NCBI GenBank assembly: GCA_963972255.1
Contig: CAXATO010000018.1
Location: 3,069 to 67,068, forward strand
Reading direction: 5' to 3'
DNA: 64,000 bases
DNA from: UBA1479 sp002706405
Lineage (GTDB): Bacteria; Pseudomonadota; Alphaproteobacteria; Rhodospirillales; Casp-alpha2
A program made the position numbers and the translations under genes. Shown here piece after piece: positions 1 to 7,660 of the stretch. Position 1 is the stretch's first letter; each line of letters starts with the position of its first letter. The notes beneath the pieces are model-generated. The model saw only the letters and a program-made list of their open reading frames with translations, had not been told where the DNA came from and searched no databases.

Positions 1-142
1 TGAAGCGGCTGGCAAGGTCGTCGATCGCGGGAAGCTGTTGGCCCAGGGACCACAGGCCAGCCTCGATCTCGCCGCGCAGGGTATTCGCGACCTGGGCGTA
101 GAGCGGCATGGTATGGCGACGGGCGCGGGGCGGCAGCATCAT
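1..142 (-). CDS. GntR-family transcriptional regulator, N-terminal fragment
   Basis: This gene is cut by the window edge; only about 47 N-terminal residues are visible. After a short basic start the protein reads PLYAQVANTLRGEIEAG and then a segment with LPAIDDLASRF. That is the first helix and recognition-helix approach of a GntR winged-helix DNA-binding domain. Two adjacent ATG codons (140-142 and 137-139) can serve as start. It is divergent from the enolase-superfamily gene starting at 224, so it probably controls that gene. The effector domain lies outside the window, so the subfamily cannot be named. Confidence 0.8.
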   Translation of the reverse strand, partial: MMLPPRARRHTMPLYAQVANTLRGEIEAGLWSLGQQLPAIDDLASRF

Positions 143-181
143 TGTCGATCCGGCGTTGCGGTTGCAGTCTGCTGATAATAT

Positions 182-194
182 AGTCGTATGGACT
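182..194. promoter_or_regulatory. candidate operator between gntR and the enolase-superfamily gene
   Basis: AGTC-GTATG-GACT is a short inverted repeat (4-base arms, 5-base spacer) in the divergent promoter, about 30 bases before the ATG at 224. GntR proteins bind short palindromes with GT/AC-type cores in such positions. The arms are short enough to occur by chance. Confidence 0.25.
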
Positions 195-223
195 TATGGA
201 TGTCTATCACTGAAGGAAAATTC

Positions 224-1408
224 ATGGCAAAAACCGATCAGCCCGCGCCAGTGGCGGCGCGGCCCTTTCCCGCAGGAAATACGCGCCTGCGCCGCATCGA
301 TGCCTGGGCGCTGCGCGTCGCCATCCAGCGGCCCGTGGAAACATCCTTCGGCATCATGCGCGATCGTCCGGCCGTTTTCGTGCGGGTCGAGGATGCCTCG
401 GGCGCCTTCGGATTCGGTGAGATCTGGTGCAATTTTCCCAGCTGCGGTGCCGAGCACCGGGTACGCATGGCCATCGATGAATTGGCCCCGCTGCTGGCCG
501 GACGTGATTTCGCCGCCCCGGCCGACGCCTTCCGTCATATGTGGGATAGAACCCGCGTGCGTGTGCTGCAAACGGCCGAGCCGGGGCCTTATTCCCAGGC
601 CATCGCCGGCCTCGACATCGCGCTTTGGGATTTGGCGGCGCGTCAGGCCGGCCGGCCGCTGCGCCACTTCATTGCCGAGGACGCGGCGAATGACGTGCCT
701 GCCTATGCCAGCGGCATCCATATCGGAATCGCGTTGGACGTCGTGCCCGAGTTCCGCGCCACGGGATTCCGCAATTTCAAGGTCAAGGTCGGGTTCGACA
801 CGCCGAAAGACATTGCCGGGGTCAAGGCGCTCACCGAAACGATCAAGCCGGGCGAGCGTCTGTTTTCCGATGCCAACCAGGCCTGGAACCTGGATCAGGC
901 CCTGGAATTCGCCCAAGGGGCCCGGGGCCTGCTCGACTGGCTGGAAGAACCGCTTCGCGCCGACGCGCCGGCGGAAGATTGGGCACGGCTGGCGAAGGAA
1001 GGGGGCATCCCGCTTGCCGCCGGAGAGAATTTCCTGGGCGCCGACGATTTCGACGCGGCCCTGGCCGCCGGATCGCTGACCTATATCCAGCCCGATATGG
1101 CCAAATGGGGCGGCGTCACCGGCTGTCTGCCCGTGGCCCGGACCGTTCGCGCGGGCGGGCGCACCTATTGCCCTCATTACCTGGGCGGCGGGATCGGGCT
1201 TCTGGCGTCGGCCAACCTGCTGGCCGCCGTCGGCGGGCCGGGTTTGCTCGAGGTTGATGCCAACCCGAACCCTCTGCGTTCGGAAATCGCCGACCTGACC
1301 ATGACCGACGGCCGGATCGACCTGGGGGCCGGGCCGGGCCTGGGGGTCGAGGCATTACCGGATACCCTGCTGTCTCAAGTGACCCTGCACCAAGCCTGGA
1401 CGGCCTAG
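224..1408 (+). CDS. mandelate racemase/muconate lactonizing enzyme family protein (enolase superfamily)
   Basis: Enzyme of the enolase superfamily, which abstracts the alpha-proton of a carboxylate and usually racemises, cycloisomerises or dehydrates it. The ATG at 224 is preferred over 188 because AAGGA lies about 7 bases upstream; this gives 394 residues, normal for the family. Visible are a KxK catalytic pair (Lys186/Lys188, FKVKVGF) and metal ligands in DANQAW (Asp216), LEEPL (Glu241/242) and AAGEN (Glu268). A CPHY His lies near the C-terminal barrel strands. The substrate cannot be read from this; sugar acids or hydroxy acids are typical. It is divergent from a GntR regulator, which suggests substrate-induced catabolism. 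Confidence 0.85.
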   Translation: MAKTDQPAPVAARPFPAGNTRLRRIDAWALRVAIQRPVETSFGIMRDRPAVFVRVEDASGAFGFGEIWCNFPSCGAEHRVRMAIDELAPLLAGRDFAAPADAFRHMWDRTRVRVLQTAEPGPYSQAIAGLDIALWDLAARQAGRPLRHFIAEDAANDVPAYASGIHIGIALDVVPEFRATGFRNFKVKVGFDTPKDIAGVKALTETIKPGERLFSDANQAWNLDQALEFAQGARGLLDWLEEPLRADAPAEDWARLAKEGGIPLAAGENFLGADDFDAALAAGSLTYIQPDMAKWGGVTGCLPVARTVRAGGRTYCPHYLGGGIGLLASANLLAAVGGPGLLEVDANPNPLRSEIADLTMTDGRIDLGAGPGLGVEALPDTLLSQVTLHQAWTA

Positions 1409-1487
1409 GCAGGGTTTCCACCTGCCCGAAAAAGCTGGTAAATACACCGGAGAACTGGAAAATAACCGGGCAGGAATTTCAGGGTCC

Positions 1488-2354
1488 ATGGCGCTCAATC
1501 CCAAGGTCATCTCGTTCTTCGACGATCGCACCTTCACCATCACGCATATCGTCACCTGTCCGGAAACGGGCGCCACGGCGGTGATCGATCCCGTGCTCGA
1601 TTACGACGCGGCAGCCGGGCGGACCTTTCACAATAGCGCCGAGGCCGTGATCCATCAGATCGGCCAGGACAGCCTGAGCGTGGACTGGGTGCTGGAAACC
1701 CATGTCCATGCCGATCATCTGACTGCGGCCCCGTTCGTGAAGGATAGCCTGGGCGGCCGCCTGGGCATCGGCGGCAAGGTCGGTCAGGTGCAAGCAGCCT
1801 TCAAGAAGATCTTCAATGCCGAGGAATCCTTCGCCACCGACGGCTCCCAGTTCGACCACCTGTTCGCCGACGGCGAGGAATTCAAGATCGGCAACCTGAC
1901 GGCGCGGGTCATGCATACGCCGGGCCATACGCCCGCCTGCGTAACTTATGTGATCGGTGACGCGGCCTTTGTCGGCGATACCCTGTTCGCGCCCGATTAC
2001 GGCACGGCGCGCTGTGACTTTCCCGGCGGCGACGCGCGCCAACTGTACGGCTCGATCCAGAAGATCCTCGCACTACCCGACGAGACGCGCCTGTTCCTGT
2101 GCCATGACTACATGCCGGGCGGGCGCGACGTGGTCATGCGTACGACCGTTGCCGCGCAGAAGGTGGCCAACGTGCATCTGAAGGATTGCAAGGATGCCGA
2201 GGCCTTCGCTGCCATGCGCAACGGCCGCGATGCCAAGCTCTCCATGCCGGCCCTGATCATCCCGTCCGTGCAGGTCAACATGCGCGGTGGCGCCCTGCCG
2301 CCGGCGGAAGATAATGGTGTGTCTTACCTGAAAACGCCCATTAATATATTGTAA
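1488..2354 (+). CDS. MBL-fold hydrolase, persulfide dioxygenase/Blh-like
   Basis: A 288-residue metallo-beta-lactamase-fold protein. It has the metal motif HVHADH (residues about 72-77), a later HTPGHTP, GDTLF, and a C-terminal LCHDY histidine. The order and the GTARCDFPGGD segment match the ETHE1/Blh group. That group oxidises glutathione persulfide to sulfite with a mononuclear iron, or acts in sulfide stress as the beta-lactamase hydrolase-like protein. No rhodanese domain is fused. The gene stands alone, with a 79-base gap after the enolase-superfamily gene. A glyoxalase II function is less likely given the GxARCDF motif. Confidence 0.85.
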   Translation: MALNPKVISFFDDRTFTITHIVTCPETGATAVIDPVLDYDAAAGRTFHNSAEAVIHQIGQDSLSVDWVLETHVHADHLTAAPFVKDSLGGRLGIGGKVGQVQAAFKKIFNAEESFATDGSQFDHLFADGEEFKIGNLTARVMHTPGHTPACVTYVIGDAAFVGDTLFAPDYGTARCDFPGGDARQLYGSIQKILALPDETRLFLCHDYMPGGRDVVMRTTVAAQKVANVHLKDCKDAEAFAAMRNGRDAKLSMPALIIPSVQVNMRGGALPPAEDNGVSYLKTPINIL

Positions 2355-2507
2355 TAAAAAGATAATTTCCGAACCATATAAATTTTATTCTAATCGTCCG
2401 TGACTTTCGCGCCGGCCCGCGCGATCATCCATTTTGCCAACAATTAAAAATTTATAACGCACTCTTGAAGGGCGGGGGGAGAGATGCGGCAGGGAGAGTA
2501 ACAAACG

Positions 2508-4520
2508 ATGAAGGCGCTCAATAACGTCAGGATTCTGACGAAGGTTTCGCTTGGCTTTGGTGTGGTCCTGATACTTCTGGTGGTCACCGGCTTGACCGGT
2601 GGACTGAACCTGAAGAACGGAGACGCCAATTTTGGGCGCTACCGGGGCATCGCCACGGAGACCAACCAGGCGGCCCGGGTTCAGGCCAGCCTTCTCGAAA
2701 CCCAGTTGGAAATCCGAAAATTCCTGAAAAACGGGACGGAAGAGTCACTGGAAACCGTGCAGGACCGGGCCCGGACGACCATCCAGCTCAACGATCAGCT
2801 GATCAAGATGATCGAAGGGGCGCAGGAAAAGGCCGTCGCTCAGGAAGTCGGACGCAACCTTTCCAGCTACATCGCCGCCTTTGACGAGGTCGCGGCCCGT
2901 CAGGCCCGCATCGACGATCTGGTGCAGAACAGGATTGACGTCCTGAACCGGGAAATGCGGGACCTCATCGCCGGCATCAAGAAGAAGACCCAGGACGCCA
3001 TCGACGTGACCGGGGCTTATAACGCTTCGACGGTGCAGCGCGACCTGTTGCTGATGCTTTTGAACACGGCAACCTTTCTTGTCTCCAACGATCAGGAATC
3101 CTTCGACAACGCGCTCAAGGAATCGGCCGCCATGAAGGCAAACCAATCGGTCATGGTCGCCGACTTTCTCGAAGAAGACTGGCTCAAGATGTCGGAAGAG
3201 CTTGCGGCCAAACACGAGGCATTCATCGCTGCGCTGCAAGAGGTCTATGAGCACGTGCTGGCCCGCAACGCCGCCATCGAAACGCAACTGGATACCATCG
3301 GCCCGGACGTATCCGCCCAGATGGACGAACTGAAGCTGGGTTTCAAGACGGACCAGGACATTCTGGGCACGGACACCAGCGCCGCCATGCGGCAAGGGCT
3401 ATTCACCATGGTCAGCGCCGCCGCCGTTGCCCTGGTTCTCGGGATTGCGGCGGCCTGGGTAATCGGCACGGGCATTTCCCGCCCGATCGGCGCCATCACG
3501 CGGGCCATGACGGCACTCGCCCATGGCGACAAGACCGTCGACATTCCGGGGCGGGATCAGACCGACGAAGTCGGCGACATGGCGCAGGCGGTCGTGGTGT
3601 TCAAGGAGAACATGATCAAGGCCGACGAACTTGCCGCGCGCGAGCAGGAGGAGGCGAAACTGCGTGAGGAACGATCGCACCGTCTGCTCGATCTGACGAG
3701 CGGGTTCGACGCCGACGTCACCGAGCTGCTTCGGGCGCTTGCCGCATCAGCCACGGAAATGGAAACCACGGCCGCCACCATGTCGGAGATCGCCGGCAAT
3801 ACCAATACCCGCGCGGCGACGGTTGCGGGGGCGGCGGAACAGGCATCGGGCAACGTGCAGACCGTCGCGACGGCGACCGAGGAGTTGTCCAGCTCGATCC
3901 AGGAGATCAGCCGGCAGGTCAGCCAGTCGACCGAAATCGCCGGCCGCGCCGTGGAACAGGCGGCGCAGACGGATCAGCAGGTGCAGGGGCTGGCCGATGC
4001 GGCCCAGAAGATCGGGGATGTCATCAACCTGATCGCCGATATTGCCGAGCAGACCAACCTGCTGGCGCTCAATGCGACGATCGAAGCCGCCCGCGCCGGT
4101 GATGCGGGCAAAGGCTTCGCCGTGGTGGCCAGCGAGGTCAAGAACCTGGCCAATCAGACGGCAAAGGCAACCGATGAGATCGGCCAGCAGATCGGCGGTA
4201 TCCAGTCGGAAACGCTGGAGGCCGTGACCGCCATCCGCTCCATCACCGACACCATCAAGTCGATCGACGAGATCGCCGCGGCCATCGCGGCGGCGGTCGA
4301 ACAGCAGGGGGCGGCGACAGGCGAAATCGCGCGCAATGTCGAGCAAGCCGCCGTTGGCACGCAGGAGGTAACCTCCAACATCATCCAGGTGACGGCGGCG
4401 GCGGAGGAAACGGGGACCTCCGCCTCCGAGGTCAAGCATGTGGCGGCCGATCTCAATCAGAAAGCGGAGCTTCTGCGCGAACAGGTGGAAAGGTTCCTGG
4501 CCGATGTCCGCGCGGCCTGA
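2508..4520 (+). CDS. methyl-accepting chemotaxis protein
   Basis: Transmembrane chemoreceptor of 670 residues. TM1 is at about 12-32, followed by a roughly 265-residue, mostly helical periplasmic sensor domain. TM2 is at about 298-322, then a HAMP linker (about 322-375) and a long cytoplasmic coiled coil. The hairpin tip carries the conserved AEQTNLLALNATIEAARAG-type signature near residue 512, which contacts CheA/CheW. The sensor domain looks like a long helical-bundle type; the ligand is unknown. GGGGAGAG lies upstream of the ATG. No che genes are in the window, so this is an orphan receptor locus. Confidence 0.95.
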   Translation: MKALNNVRILTKVSLGFGVVLILLVVTGLTGGLNLKNGDANFGRYRGIATETNQAARVQASLLETQLEIRKFLKNGTEESLETVQDRARTTIQLNDQLIKMIEGAQEKAVAQEVGRNLSSYIAAFDEVAARQARIDDLVQNRIDVLNREMRDLIAGIKKKTQDAIDVTGAYNASTVQRDLLLMLLNTATFLVSNDQESFDNALKESAAMKANQSVMVADFLEEDWLKMSEELAAKHEAFIAALQEVYEHVLARNAAIETQLDTIGPDVSAQMDELKLGFKTDQDILGTDTSAAMRQGLFTMVSAAAVALVLGIAAAWVIGTGISRPIGAITRAMTALAHGDKTVDIPGRDQTDEVGDMAQAVVVFKENMIKADELAAREQEEAKLREERSHRLLDLTSGFDADVTELLRALAASATEMETTAATMSEIAGNTNTRAATVAGAAEQASGNVQTVATATEELSSSIQEISRQVSQSTEIAGRAVEQAAQTDQQVQGLADAAQKIGDVINLIADIAEQTNLLALNATIEAARAGDAGKGFAVVASEVKNLANQTAKATDEIGQQIGGIQSETLEAVTAIRSITDTIKSIDEIAAAIAAAVEQQGAATGEIARNVEQAAVGTQEVTSNIIQVTAAAEETGTSASEVKHVAADLNQKAELLREQVERFLADVRAA

Positions 4521-4615
4521 TGGCCGGCATTCCCGGTATTGCGACGGTGGTGCGACTTCAGTCTGATTTGTGATACCGTGCCGCAAGACGCATCTTGCAT
4601 CTTGGGTAATGTGCC

Positions 4616-5155
4616 ATGGCCGACTTCAAGCCTCACGGCACGCGGCTTTTGTCGCTGCCCCTTGAGGAACTCAAATCCGCCGATCTGATATCGGCCCTGG
4701 ATCTGTGGCGGAGCTGGTGTGGTGATCGCGTGGCGCCGGTTTGGGCCGACGTCACCCTGTCCGCCTTTCCCTCTAAGCTTTTGCCGATGACGACGGTGGT
4801 CGATGTCATCGATGGCGGCAAGGACTTCAAATACCGCTACTGGGGATCAGACCTGTCTCGCCTGTTCAAGCGGGAAGAAACGGGTCTGTTGTTATCCGAG
4901 CATGTGGTCAATCAGTCGGGGCACATCCGTTTCAGCCAATTCTGGGAAGTGGTCGTCCAGATCCGACCGCTCGTGTTCATGACCATCTTTGAACGGGTCG
5001 AAGGGGTCATGGCGGAAAAAGTCAACCTGCGTCTGCCCGTCGTCGATGAAGCCGGGGCCGTGGACAAGATCATCTCGCTCAGCATCATGGACCGTATCGG
5101 CATCCAGGATTTCGATGACCTGAGCGACCATTGGCAGGTCGAAATCGCCGGTTGA
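4616..5155 (+). CDS. PAS_5-like single-domain protein
   Basis: A soluble 179-residue protein with no membrane segment or output domain. It reads as a lone PAS-fold module of the PAS_5 type common in Rhodospirillales. An N-terminal helical stretch with LDLWRSWCGDR is followed by TVVDVIDGGKDFKYRYWGSDL, the usual beta-strand and helix layout. It could relay a signal to a partner, perhaps the chemoreceptor 95 bases upstream, but nothing in the sequence names its ligand. It converges on the MoaD-like gene. Confidence 0.75.
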   Translation: MADFKPHGTRLLSLPLEELKSADLISALDLWRSWCGDRVAPVWADVTLSAFPSKLLPMTTVVDVIDGGKDFKYRYWGSDLSRLFKREETGLLLSEHVVNQSGHIRFSQFWEVVVQIRPLVFMTIFERVEGVMAEKVNLRLPVVDEAGAVDKIISLSIMDRIGIQDFDDLSDHWQVEIAG

Positions 5156-5161
5156 CCGCCG

Positions 5162-5419
5162 TCACCCGCCCTTGATCGCGGGGAATACGGTCACCTCGTC
5201 ACCTTCTGAAAGCGGCACCTCGGCGCGCCCGGAAATGGGCACGGCGTCCTCGTTCAACATGGTCATGTAGGCTTCGCCGATGCCGTCGGGCAGCTTCAAC
5301 TGCGTGATCAGGTCTTCCAGGCTGGCGCCGTCCGCCAGGGTGAACGTGCCGATGCCGTTGCTGTCGAAGCCCGGCGGCGAAAACGGATCCATGGCGATCA
5401 GCTTGACCGTGACTTTCAT
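5162..5419 (-). CDS. MoaD/ThiS-family sulfur carrier protein
   Basis: An 85-residue ubiquitin-like protein ending in the diglycine tail ...AIKGG, which MoeB/ThiF-type enzymes activate so that it carries sulfur as a thiocarboxylate. The sequence contains VTVKLIA at the first strand and EGDEVTVFPAIKGG at the end, as in MoaD. It starts 13 bases after the stop of the aldehyde:ferredoxin oxidoreductase gene, on the same strand. This suggests it supplies the dithiolene sulfur of that enzyme's tungsto- or molybdopterin, rather than serving thiamin synthesis. No moaE is nearby. Confidence 0.85.
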   Translation of the reverse strand: MKVTVKLIAMDPFSPPGFDSNGIGTFTLADGASLEDLITQLKLPDGIGEAYMTMLNEDAVPISGRAEVPLSEGDEVTVFPAIKGG

Positions 5420-5432
5420 GACCGGCGGCCGA

Positions 5433-7262
5433 TCAGGCCAAGCCCAGGCGGCTGAGTGTCTGGGTCGTCGGTTCGCCGTCGGGGGTCCAGCCGCGCAGTT
5501 CGTAATATTCCGGCAGCATCTTGTCCAATTCGGCGACGTGGCCTTTGCCCGCCCCCCCTTTGGCCGGCTCGGTCAGCACGCGCTTGGGCAGGGTGTCGTC
5601 CTTGGCGGTGAAGCCGGCGGCGTTGTTGAACAGGCGCTCCAGGTTGTAGATGCGCTCGCCCAGTTCCAAAAGGCGCTCGACGGTCCAATCCCCCTCGCAG
5701 GCGGCATCGATCTGGTCGGCGTAATCGGGGGCACCCCATGCAGCCTTGGTGAAGGTGCAGAGGCCCGAGGAATCGATGGCGGCGATGTAATCCTGGCTGT
5801 CCTTGACGATCTTGGCCTTGCCGTCCGGCGTCACGCGCTGGAAATCGTCCTGGAACGGGGCCGCCTTCAAATGGCAGGCGCCCCGGTTCGAGGTCGCATA
5901 ACCGAGCGCCATGCCCTGCATGGCGCGGGGGTCGTAGCCGGGGAATTCCTGGCCCTTCACGACCATGGCGAATTCGGGATGGCCGTATTTTTCACACAGC
6001 CGCAGGGCGCCCAGGCCAAGGTCCTTGCCGAAGCCTTGGGCCGTGCCCGTGACCTCGGCCGCCCAGCAGAGCGCTTCCGCGTTGCCGAAGGAAAAGTCGT
6101 GGCCTTCGGTCTGTTCCGTGGTGATCGCCCCTTCCATGAACAGTTCCATGGCGGCGGCGACCGTGGCACCAAAGGAAATGGGGTCCATGCCGTGTTCGTT
6201 GCACAGGGCGGAGGCATAGGTCGCGGCCTCCACGTCCTGCACGCCGCACATGGGGCCGACGGCATAGGCGGATTCATATTCCAGGCCGCCGGTCACGCCG
6301 GAATAGCGCGCCTTGCCCTTGATGGAGAAGTGGTCCGGGTCGATCTTGGCCATGCGTCCGCAGCCAATGGAACAGGCGAAGCAGGCCTTGTTGCCCTGAT
6401 AGGGGGCCTCGCCGTCGGATTTCCGCACCGTGTGCTGTTTCTTCACATTGACGTCGGCGATGTGTTCGAACTGAACCTCGCGGCAGTTCAGGGTCGGAAG
6501 CGACCCATGGGCCTGGGTCACGTCCATCATGGCCATGGTGCCGAGCCCGGAATAGCGGGCGCGGGCCGGGCTGGGGTCGAGGATCTTGCGCTTTTCCCGG
6601 GTCACGTCGAGGAACCGCTTGGGATCGTTCACGGCGACGCCCGTGGTGCCGCGCACGGCGACGGCCTTAAGCAGCTTCGAGCCCATGACGGCGCCGACGC
6701 CGGAGCGCCCCGCCGCGCGGTCGCGGTCGTTCATGATGCAGGCATAGCGCGACAGGCCTTCGCCCGCCCCGCCGATGGAGGCGATGCGGATCAGGGGGTC
6801 CTGATGGCGTTTCTTGATGGCGTCTTCCGTGTCCCACACGGTTTCGCCCCAGATGAATCCCTCGGCGTCGAGGAGTTCGGCCTGACCGTCGACGATCATC
6901 AGGTAGACCGGCTTGGCCGACTTGCCTTCGATGATGACCATGTCCCAGCCGGCCTGCTTCAATTCGCCGCCGAACTGCCCGCCCGAGTTGGAGCAGGCCA
7001 CGGTGCCGGTCAAGGGGCCCTTGGTGACGACGGAATAGCGCCCGCCGGTGGAGGCACAGGTGCCGGTCAGGGGGCCAGTGACGAAGATCAGTTTGTTGTC
7101 GGGGCTCAGGGGATCGATTTTAGGGTCGATTTCCTCAGACAGGTATTTGGTGCCCAAGCCGCGCTGGCCCAGGTACAGCTTGACCCAGTCCATGTTCAGC
7201 GGTTCCGGGGTGCAGGTGCCCTTGGTCAGGTTCACCCGAAGCAATTTGCCATGCCAAGCCAC
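5433..7262 (-). CDS. aldehyde:ferredoxin oxidoreductase, tungsten-type (AOR family)
   Basis: Oxidises an aldehyde to the acid, or the reverse, with a bis-pyranopterin tungsten or molybdenum centre and a [4Fe-4S] cluster, passing electrons to ferredoxin. The protein has 609 residues, the usual length. The cluster ligands appear as CFACSIGC (Cys-x2-Cys-x3-Cys), with a fourth Cys in SSGLC near the C-terminus. The N-terminal pterin-binding domain has KGTCTPEPL and TGTCASTGGRYSVV. The start is GTG (7260-7262) with GGAG upstream. It is co-directional with a MoaD-like gene 13 bases downstream. The natural aldehyde is not apparent; aromatic or short-chain aldehydes are typical. Confidence 0.92.
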   Translation of the reverse strand: MAWHGKLLRVNLTKGTCTPEPLNMDWVKLYLGQRGLGTKYLSEEIDPKIDPLSPDNKLIFVTGPLTGTCASTGGRYSVVTKGPLTGTVACSNSGGQFGGELKQAGWDMVIIEGKSAKPVYLMIVDGQAELLDAEGFIWGETVWDTEDAIKKRHQDPLIRIASIGGAGEGLSRYACIMNDRDRAAGRSGVGAVMGSKLLKAVAVRGTTGVAVNDPKRFLDVTREKRKILDPSPARARYSGLGTMAMMDVTQAHGSLPTLNCREVQFEHIADVNVKKQHTVRKSDGEAPYQGNKACFACSIGCGRMAKIDPDHFSIKGKARYSGVTGGLEYESAYAVGPMCGVQDVEAATYASALCNEHGMDPISFGATVAAAMELFMEGAITTEQTEGHDFSFGNAEALCWAAEVTGTAQGFGKDLGLGALRLCEKYGHPEFAMVVKGQEFPGYDPRAMQGMALGYATSNRGACHLKAAPFQDDFQRVTPDGKAKIVKDSQDYIAAIDSSGLCTFTKAAWGAPDYADQIDAACEGDWTVERLLELGERIYNLERLFNNAAGFTAKDDTLPKRVLTEPAKGGAGKGHVAELDKMLPEYYELRGWTPDGEPTTQTLSRLGLA

Positions 7263-7660
7263 GGTCGGTCTCCGTCATCGATATCAGATGTGATTATCAT
7301 AGGTGTAGGCAATCAGCGCCGCCGTTTCCAGTGGCAAACGCACGGCGGCAAGGAGATGTGCGCGCCGAAGGCTGAAATTGGATCACCTTCGCGCCCATGG
7401 ACCAATAGATCGATAGTTGTATATAGCGAAAGTCTGATTGTTGATCTTCGATATTCGTTGTCACATGTTGCAGTGTTCTTTGCGTTTGATGGCACGTGCG
7501 CGTCCCGGTCTCTGGTGGTCGGCTGGTGGCAATATTTCCCTTCTAATCCGCATGCGGTCATTGATGCGCAGACAACGGACCATCAAGGCGAACGACTTTC
7601 GGTCGGCCTGCAATCCGCAGGAACACCGCGTCAAGCAACCAGGGCATCTGCCGCGAAATT
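7263..7660. other. 398-base divergent intergenic region
   Basis: This stretch lies between the AOR gene (leftward) and the hybrid kinase gene (rightward) and must hold both promoters. It contains an inverted repeat, CCGCCGT...ACGGCGG (7319-7325 with 7342-7348), about 60 bases upstream of the AOR start, and an AT-richer tract at about 7405-7465. The short open frames across it show no protein-like signature. I do not recognise a molybdenum- or tungsten-cofactor riboswitch. Confidence 0.5.
7319..7348. repeat. inverted repeat upstream of the AOR gene
   Basis: Two perfect 7-base arms, CCGCCGT and ACGGCGG, are separated by 16 bases in the AOR leader region. They could form a leader hairpin or an operator. 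No T-tract follows on either strand, so it is not an intrinsic terminator. Confidence 0.35.

Noticed and set aside
1405..1428. Inverted repeat GGCAGG...CCTGCC after the enolase-superfamily gene
   Set aside because: It is short and followed by A residues rather than T on the coding strand, so it is not supported as a terminator.
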